Assembly: GCF_002088275.1 (NCBI RefSeq)
Contig: NZ_AQQS01000022.1
Coordinates: 33,919 to 97,918 of the forward strand
DNA from: Aurantimonas sp. 22II-16-19i
Lineage (GTDB): Bacteria; Pseudomonadota; Alphaproteobacteria; Rhizobiales; Rhizobiaceae
Direction of reading: 5' to 3'
DNA: 64,000 nucleotides
In this document: positions 59,226 to 64,000 of the stretch, one piece after another
Layout of the letters: each line of letters starts with the position of its first letter
Position numbering within the stretch: position 1 is the first letter of the stretch
Made by a program: the position numbers and the translations under genes
The notes under the pieces: model-generated
What the model was told of the DNA's origin: nothing
Database searches by the model: none
Seen by the model: the letters and a program-made list of their open reading frames with translations, nothing else

Positions 59226-60350
59226 TCAATCGCGCAGCGCATCGGCCACGTTCGCCGCTTTGCTGCGCCCCAGCGCCGCTTTCAGCGCGAAAACCCGGCT
59301 CGCCGTGGTCAGCGCCGCCTGCTTGCGATCGAGATTGAAGGCGGCGGCCTCCGACAGCCGGCGCGATTCCGCCTGCCAGAGTTCGGCATAGGCATTCGCC
59401 GCGGCAAGATCGCCGGCCATCAGCCGCCGCTCGCTCTCCTCTGCCACGAAGGCGAGAAGCCGCGCGAGGAACAGGTCGTAGGAGGCCTCGCGGCCCTTCA
59501 TCGTCAGCTGGTCGACGAGGGCCTGCAGCGCGTTGATGTCCGCCTCGCCCGCCGCAAACAGCCGCTCCACCGCCTGGCCGATCTCGACGCCGCCATTTGC
59601 CGCCAGCATCAGCGCCTGGCGGACGCTCCCCTCGGCGGCCCTGACGATCGGCGCCGCGTCCTCGGCGTCGAGTCCGGCTCCGAAGGCGGCGAGGGCATCG
59701 CCCACCGCCTCGCCCGACAGCGGCTCGAACCGCGCCACGCGGCAGCGCGAGCGGATCGTCGGCAGGAGCCGGCCCGGCGTGTGGTTGACCAGCAGGAAGA
59801 CCGAGCGGGCCGGCGGCTCCTCGAGCAGCTTCAGGAGCGCATTGGCGGCGTTGCGGTTGAGGTCGTCGGCCGGGTCGACGATGGCGATCCGCCAGCCCTC
59901 GCCGGACGCCGTCGCATGGAAGAAGCGGCCGAGCCGGCGCACTTCCTCGACGGTGATCTGGGTGCGGTAGCCGGTGCCGCGCTCGACCGGCGGCCGGGTC
60001 AGGTGGATCAGCCCCGGCATCGAACCGATGGCGATCTGGCGGAACACCGGATCGGCCGGGTCGAAGCGGATCGTCGCGCCGGCGGGATCGCTGGCGGCGG
60101 CGCCGGAGAGCAGCCGGGCAAAGCAGAAGGCCGCGGTCGCCTTGCCGATGCCCGCCGGCCCCTGCAGCAGCCAGGCGTGATGCATGCGCCCCGACCGCCG
60201 CGCCTCGTCCATCTCCGCGAAGATCTCGTCGTGGCCGAAGAGATGCGGCGTCACGAAGGGCTGCGGCACGCCGTCCAGCGCGTCGTGGGTCGAATAGGCT
60301 TCGAGGGACAAAGCGCCGATCGCACTGCCGCCGACGGTCACGCCGCTCAA
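59226..60350 (-). CDS. holB: DNA polymerase III delta' subunit
   Basis: A 374-residue clamp-loader subunit of the AAA+ family. FGHDEIFAEMDEARRSGRMHHAWLLQGPAGIGKATAAFCFAR holds the P-loop-like GPAGIGKAT, NALLKLLEEPPARSVFLLVNH the sensor region. It overlaps tmk by 4 bp, the usual tmk-holB pair. Length is typical for alphaproteobacteria. Confidence 0.93.
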   Translation of the reverse strand: MSGVTVGGSAIGALSLEAYSTHDALDGVPQPFVTPHLFGHDEIFAEMDEARRSGRMHHAWLLQGPAGIGKATAAFCFARLLSGAAASDPAGATIRFDPADPVFRQIAIGSMPGLIHLTRPPVERGTGYRTQITVEEVRRLGRFFHATASGEGWRIAIVDPADDLNRNAANALLKLLEEPPARSVFLLVNHTPGRLLPTIRSRCRVARFEPLSGEAVGDALAAFGAGLDAEDAAPIVRAAEGSVRQALMLAANGGVEIGQAVERLFAAGEADINALQALVDQLTMKGREASYDLFLARLLAFVAEESERRLMAGDLAAANAYAELWQAESRRLSEAAAFNLDRKQAALTTASRVFALKAALGRSKAANVADALRD

Positions 60351-61027
60351 CGTTTCTGGCCGAGCTTCAGCGACCGGTCGATGGCCTCGAAGCGCTTAGC
60401 CTCGAGCCGGTCCTCGACGATCGCGCGGATATCGGCCGCGACCGTCTCGACGGGCCGATTGCCGTCGACGACGACGCAGCGCTCCGGCTCGTTCTCGGCG
60501 ATCTTGAGGAAGGCCTGGCGGCGGGCTTCCTGGATGCTCTGGTCGTCCTTCTCGAAGCGGTCGGCGCCGGCATTGCCGCGGCGCTTGCGGGCCCGCTCGC
60601 CGCCGATCTCCGCCGGCACATCGATGACGATCGTGAGGTCCGGATAGGTGCCGGCGAGCGTTGCCCGCTCCAGCCGCTCGAGCAGCGACAGGTCGCGGCC
60701 CTGACCGGCGAACTGGTAGACGCGGGTGGAATCGTGGAACCGGTCGCACAGGACGATGTCGCCGCGATCGAGCGCCGGGCGGATCAGCTGGCCGACGTGG
60801 TCGGCCCTCGCCGCGGCGAAGAGGACCGCCTCCCAGTCCGGCCCGAGTTCCTCGGCAAGCCCCGACAGGATGATGTGGCGCACCGCCTCGGCGCCTGGCG
60901 ATCCGCCGGGCTCGCGGGTGATCAGCACGTCGTGGCCGAGATTGCGCAGATACGCGGCGAGGCGGGCGATCTGGGTCGATTTGCCCCCGCCCTCGCCGCC
61001 CTCGAATGTCACCAGATAGCCAGTCAC
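60347..61027 (-). CDS. tmk: thymidylate kinase
   Basis: A 226-residue dTMP kinase. The P-loop is FEGGEGGGKSTQIARLA (about 8-24), the DRx motif is in VLCDRFHDSTRVYQFAGQGRD, and the lid region RARKRRGNAGADRFEKDD carries basic residues. It makes dTDP. It is 26 bp after the D-Ala-D-Ala carboxypeptidase gene and overlaps holB. Confidence 0.95.
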   Translation of the reverse strand: MTGYLVTFEGGEGGGKSTQIARLAAYLRNLGHDVLITREPGGSPGAEAVRHIILSGLAEELGPDWEAVLFAAARADHVGQLIRPALDRGDIVLCDRFHDSTRVYQFAGQGRDLSLLERLERATLAGTYPDLTIVIDVPAEIGGERARKRRGNAGADRFEKDDQSIQEARRQAFLKIAENEPERCVVVDGNRPVETVAADIRAIVEDRLEAKRFEAIDRSLKLGQKR

Positions 61028-61053
61028 CTGAAGCGCAATCCGTTCCCGTCCCG

Positions 61054-62292
61054 TCAGAACCCTCGCAGCCAGCCGAAGGCGAGTTCGCCGACGGCGCCCA
61101 TGGCGCGATCCGAAAAGCTTCCCGCGGCGACCGGGCGCCCCGCCGCCAGCGGCTCGCTCAGCACCGGCTTGCCGTCGACCAGGATGTCGAGCGCGGCAAT
61201 CACCGCCCCCGCCTCGACGGGGGCTGCGATCGGCCCGTCATACCGGATCCGCGCCGAGAGGCGCTCGCCCGCCTCGCGCGGCAGCAGCGCCCGGATGTCG
61301 CGCGGCGCGACGAGGGACACGCTCCCCGCCTCGCCGCCGAAGACGTCGGCGGAGCCGACGGGCGCACCCTTACGGTAGAGATGGCGCATTGCAAAGGCTT
61401 CGTTCGACCAGTCGAGCAGCCGCCGCGCCTCCTCGGCCCGCTCGCGCGACGATGGCAGCCCGCTCATGGCGAGATAGGTCACCCGCCCGCCGCGGTTCGT
61501 GACGCCGAGCAGCGCGTAGCCGGATGCCTCGGTGTAGCCGGTCTCCATGCCGTCGGCGCCGATGCCCATCGCCAGAAGAGGATTGCGGTTGCGCTGGAAG
61601 ATCTTGTTCCATTTGAAGTCGGGCTTGGAATAGATCGCGTAGAGCTCGGGATGCTCCGTGCGGATGTGGCGCGCCAGGGTCACGAGGTCGCGGACCGTCA
61701 CGTGCTGGCCCTCCGCCGGCAGCCCGGTCGGATTGACGAAGCGCGAATTCGTCATCCCGAGTTCGGCCGCCCGCCGGTTCATCAGTTCGGCGAAGGCCTC
61801 CTCCGATCCGGCGATTCCCTCGGCGAGCGCGATGCAGGCATCGTTGGCCGAATGGATGATCGCGCCATGGATGAGGTTTTCCACCGAGACGTTCGACTTG
61901 ACGTCGGCGAACATGGTCGAGGTGCCGGAGGGTGCGCCGCCCGTCCGCCAGGCATGGACGGAGATCGGAAACTCGGTGTCCAGCGCCAGTCGGCCGGAGG
62001 CGATCGCCTCGAAGACCACCTCCATGGTCATCATCTTGGCCAGCGAGGCGGGCGGGAACGGCTTGTCAGGGTTCTTGTCGAGCAGGATCGTGCCGGTCTC
62101 GCCATCGACCACCAGCGCCTCCTGCGCCTCGGTCTCGATGACGGGGTTCGGCTCGTCGGCCGCCATCGCGCCGACCGCGCTCATGGCCAGAAGCGCGGCG
62201 ACGACCAGCACGACGCCGCGGCGGGCCGGCGACGACCGTTCGGCGGCCCGCAGGCGGTGCCTCGGGGAGCGAAGGACAGTGGATCTCGTCAT
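61054..62292 (-). CDS. D-alanyl-D-alanine carboxypeptidase (DacA/DacF family)
   Basis: A 412-residue penicillin-binding protein. A signal peptide precedes ADEPNPVIETEAQ. SxxK is in FPPASLAKMMTMEV, SxN in IIHSANDACIALAEG. The third motif, usually KTG, reads ETG in GADGMETGYTEASGY: the position is Glu250 (codon GAG) instead of Lys. The C-terminal beta domain ends with FSDRAMGAVGELAFGWLRGF, a likely amphipathic membrane anchor. It trims the terminal D-Ala of peptidoglycan. I chose ATG 62292; an earlier in-frame ATG exists at 62370. Confidence 0.9.
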   Translation of the reverse strand: MTRSTVLRSPRHRLRAAERSSPARRGVVLVVAALLAMSAVGAMAADEPNPVIETEAQEALVVDGETGTILLDKNPDKPFPPASLAKMMTMEVVFEAIASGRLALDTEFPISVHAWRTGGAPSGTSTMFADVKSNVSVENLIHGAIIHSANDACIALAEGIAGSEEAFAELMNRRAAELGMTNSRFVNPTGLPAEGQHVTVRDLVTLARHIRTEHPELYAIYSKPDFKWNKIFQRNRNPLLAMGIGADGMETGYTEASGYALLGVTNRGGRVTYLAMSGLPSSRERAEEARRLLDWSNEAFAMRHLYRKGAPVGSADVFGGEAGSVSLVAPRDIRALLPREAGERLSARIRYDGPIAAPVEAGAVIAALDILVDGKPVLSEPLAAGRPVAAGSFSDRAMGAVGELAFGWLRGF

Positions 62293-62404
62293 CGCCCCAG
62301 TTAGCTTTCGCCGGCCCTCTCGCGCAAGCGCCGGCCCGCGGCCATCACGCGATCGAGATGGTTTGCGCATCGATCGGGCGGCTCATGCCGGCTGCCGGCA
62401 AGGC

Positions 62405-63526
62405 TCAGTCGCGGACGACGAAGGCGCTCGTCGCGCCCACCTGCCAGAGCCGCTTCAGCAGCGTGTCGGCATCGGCGTCGCTGGCGACGGCGAGGGTCGC
62501 CGAAACGCCGCCATCGACATCGTCCACCGAAAGACTGCCCTCGCCCGTCGCCACCGCCCGCACGCGTTCGAGCAGCGCGTCGTCGATCAGCCCGATCGCG
62601 ATGGTCTCGCCGGAACCGGTCGAAGACTGTGCCGCGGCAAGGCCGGACAAGGCGGCGGCGGCGCCGCTGCCGGCGCGCTCCGCGGCGTAGGAGTTGCGGA
62701 ACAGCGAGGTGCCGAAGCTGCCGCCCTTCGTTGCGGGGCGGGCTTCCGGCGCCGGCGTTCCCGGCGCCTGGACACCCGGCAGCTCGGCGCCATAGGCGTT
62801 CGCCATCGCGATGCCGCCGGCGGCAGGGCGCGTTTCAGCCGATGCGACCATGACGCTGTCGGGCACGCTGCCCGGCATCGAACCCGCCTCGCCCGGCTGG
62901 TAGCTCGCCATCAGCATTCGGGTGTCGTCGCCCTCGAGCGGCGCGCGGCCGACATATTCGACCTTCACCTCGGCGATGCCGGCGGACTTGAAGCCGAGGA
63001 GACCCGCCGCCTCGGCCGACAGGTCGATCTCGCGGCCGTGGGCGTAGGGCCCCCGGTCGTTGACCCGGACCATCAGCTTGCTGCCGGTCTTGAGGTTCGT
63101 CACCATCGCATAGGACGGCAGCGGGAAGGTCTTGTGGGCCGCCGACAGCCCGTGCATGTCGTAGATCTCGCCATTGGCGGTGAGACGGCCATGGAAGTTC
63201 GGGCCATACCAGGAGGCCTTGCCGGTCTTCACGTAGCCCGGCTGGTCCTTGGGATAGTACCACTTGCCGCGGACCTTGTAGGGCTTGCCGACCTGCTCCC
63301 GGCCGCCGCCCTTGGGCACGCGCTTCAGATTGGTGACGCGCGGGCTGGCCGGCACCCCGAAGGTCTTGCTGTCGAACTTCACCGTCGTCGAGAGTTCCGC
63401 CAGCTGTTCGAGCGGCGATTCCGCGTCCGAACCCGATCCCTGACAACCCGAAAGCAGCATCGTGGCCGACAGGCCAATGATGCACGTGACAGTCGCTCTG
63501 CGACCGCCGCCCCCATTCTCCAGCAT
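62405..63526 (-). CDS. rlpA: septal ring lytic transglycosylase RlpA
   Basis: A 373-residue lipoprotein (LSGC lipobox, about residue 27). The double-psi beta-barrel domain is clear: GKASWYGPNFHGRLTANGEIYDMHGLSAAHKTFP, then VNDRGPYAHGREIDLS; Glu and Asp of these motifs are the catalytic pair in RlpA. The C-terminal part, after an Ala/Gly/Ser-rich linker, has a weak SPOR-like repeat (VSATLAVASDADADTLLKRLWQVGATSAFVV). ATG 63526 was chosen because an earlier ATG adds only a basic stretch before the signal peptide. Confidence 0.9.
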   Translation of the reverse strand: MLENGGGGRRATVTCIIGLSATMLLSGCQGSGSDAESPLEQLAELSTTVKFDSKTFGVPASPRVTNLKRVPKGGGREQVGKPYKVRGKWYYPKDQPGYVKTGKASWYGPNFHGRLTANGEIYDMHGLSAAHKTFPLPSYAMVTNLKTGSKLMVRVNDRGPYAHGREIDLSAEAAGLLGFKSAGIAEVKVEYVGRAPLEGDDTRMLMASYQPGEAGSMPGSVPDSVMVASAETRPAAGGIAMANAYGAELPGVQAPGTPAPEARPATKGGSFGTSLFRNSYAAERAGSGAAAALSGLAAAQSSTGSGETIAIGLIDDALLERVRAVATGEGSLSVDDVDGGVSATLAVASDADADTLLKRLWQVGATSAFVVRD

Positions 63527-64000
63527 GACACCCCCGCCATTTTTCGTTCTTGGTCTTGTTTTCATTGCGGCCGCAAAGTGGCGTCCCCACGCCTCGTCGC
63601 GACTGCCTTACGTCTTTGAAACGAGAATGTAACAAAATGTCCCGGTCAGGCAATCTTAGGGTCTGTTAACTCTCTGACAAAGCTTGCACCAGCGCACTCT
63701 TGACTGTTGCAGCCGGGTGACTCGGCCGCGCATCGGCGCGGGCTCGCATACGGCGCCGGATCTTCTCCGGCGGATCCGCCGAAATTCTTGTTATCGCTGC
63801 ATCGGGATGATCCTGCGGCCGCTGCAGGGCAGGATGAAAGACCCGGGGAAACCCGGCCAATTGCGGCAGAACTGCGCCCGATGTCGCAATTTCGCCGCAA
63901 TAGATTGCGGCAGGAGCTTGGCCGAAGCTGGTATCACGAATTGTTACAGGCGCCCGCCCCTCGGCCACCGGCGGCGTGCGCCGGCCCGCGCGGGCCGGCG
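63527..64000. other. 474-bp right-edge region without a convincing gene
   Basis: The stretch is locally AT-richer near 63610-63690 (GAGAATGTAACAAAATGTCC, TCTTAGGGTCTGTTAAC), as expected for the rlpA promoter. A frame on minus (63666-63968) has no recognised family and no SD. I see no tRNA or repeat. A gene running in from the right cannot be excluded. Confidence 0.4.

Noticed and set aside
63666..63968. 100-codon minus-strand frame at the right edge
   Set aside because: No SD or recognised family. It lies in the likely upstream region of rlpA.

Overview
The window is a high-GC alphaproteobacterial chromosome segment. It most likely comes from an aerobic anoxygenic phototroph of the Hyphomicrobiales (Rhizobiales). 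The evidence is a photosynthesis gene cluster that carries the oxygen-dependent cyclase acsF and no bchE, a fused trpE(G) gene with a Trp-rich leader as in rhizobia, and dispersed palindromic repeats of rhizobial type. The family-level placement (for example Aurantimonadaceae-like) is inference only.

Layout. 1-3899 (minus): the 5' part of a type I polyketide synthase (KS-AT-DH, running off the left edge). 4028-12165: a GntR/FCD regulator divergent from a TRAP transporter, then an L-arabonate-dehydratase-like enzyme, a 2,5-dioxopentanoate (alpha-ketoglutarate semialdehyde) dehydrogenase and an RraA-like protein. This looks like an uptake and oxidation operon for a sugar acid. 12235-15686: repeat, trp attenuator, trpE(G), and a CDF cation transporter. 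16304-21756: Tat-exported tyrosinase, a Leu-rich leader, leuA, an alpha/beta hydrolase and a membrane-anchored protein of unknown function.

21834-44509 is the photosynthesis cluster. One arm runs leftwards (bchG, a pucC-type gene, bchP; and aerR/ppaA, ppsR). The other runs rightwards (bchF-N-B-H-L-M-lhaA-puhA-puhB-puhC-orf-acsF-puhE). Genes in the right arm overlap by a few bases, which suggests one long transcriptional unit. PpsR-type palindromes (TGT-N12-ACA) lie in front of bchG and between aerR and bchF, and a third lies inside the 5' part of aerR. Two features stand out. puhE is fused in frame to a His-rich CobW/COG0523 (G3E) GTPase. bchH carries an apparent single-base insertion that breaks its reading frame near codon 60. 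The puf, crt, bchCXYZ and bchID genes are not in the window, so the cluster is split or continues elsewhere.

44598-63526 is mainly housekeeping: serB, miaA, a diguanylate cyclase, ruvX, a UPF0173 hydrolase, gatC-GNAT-gatA, mazG, an MBL-fold hydrolase, then the minus-strand block rlpA, D-Ala-D-Ala carboxypeptidase, tmk, holB, metG, tatD. Copies of a short palindromic repeat (TCGTCATCCCGGGCTTGACC-type) sit in several intergenic gaps, often as inverted pairs. A XerC/XerD (dif)-like sequence lies near 55555. I saw no rRNA, tRNA, CRISPR array, transposase or integrase.
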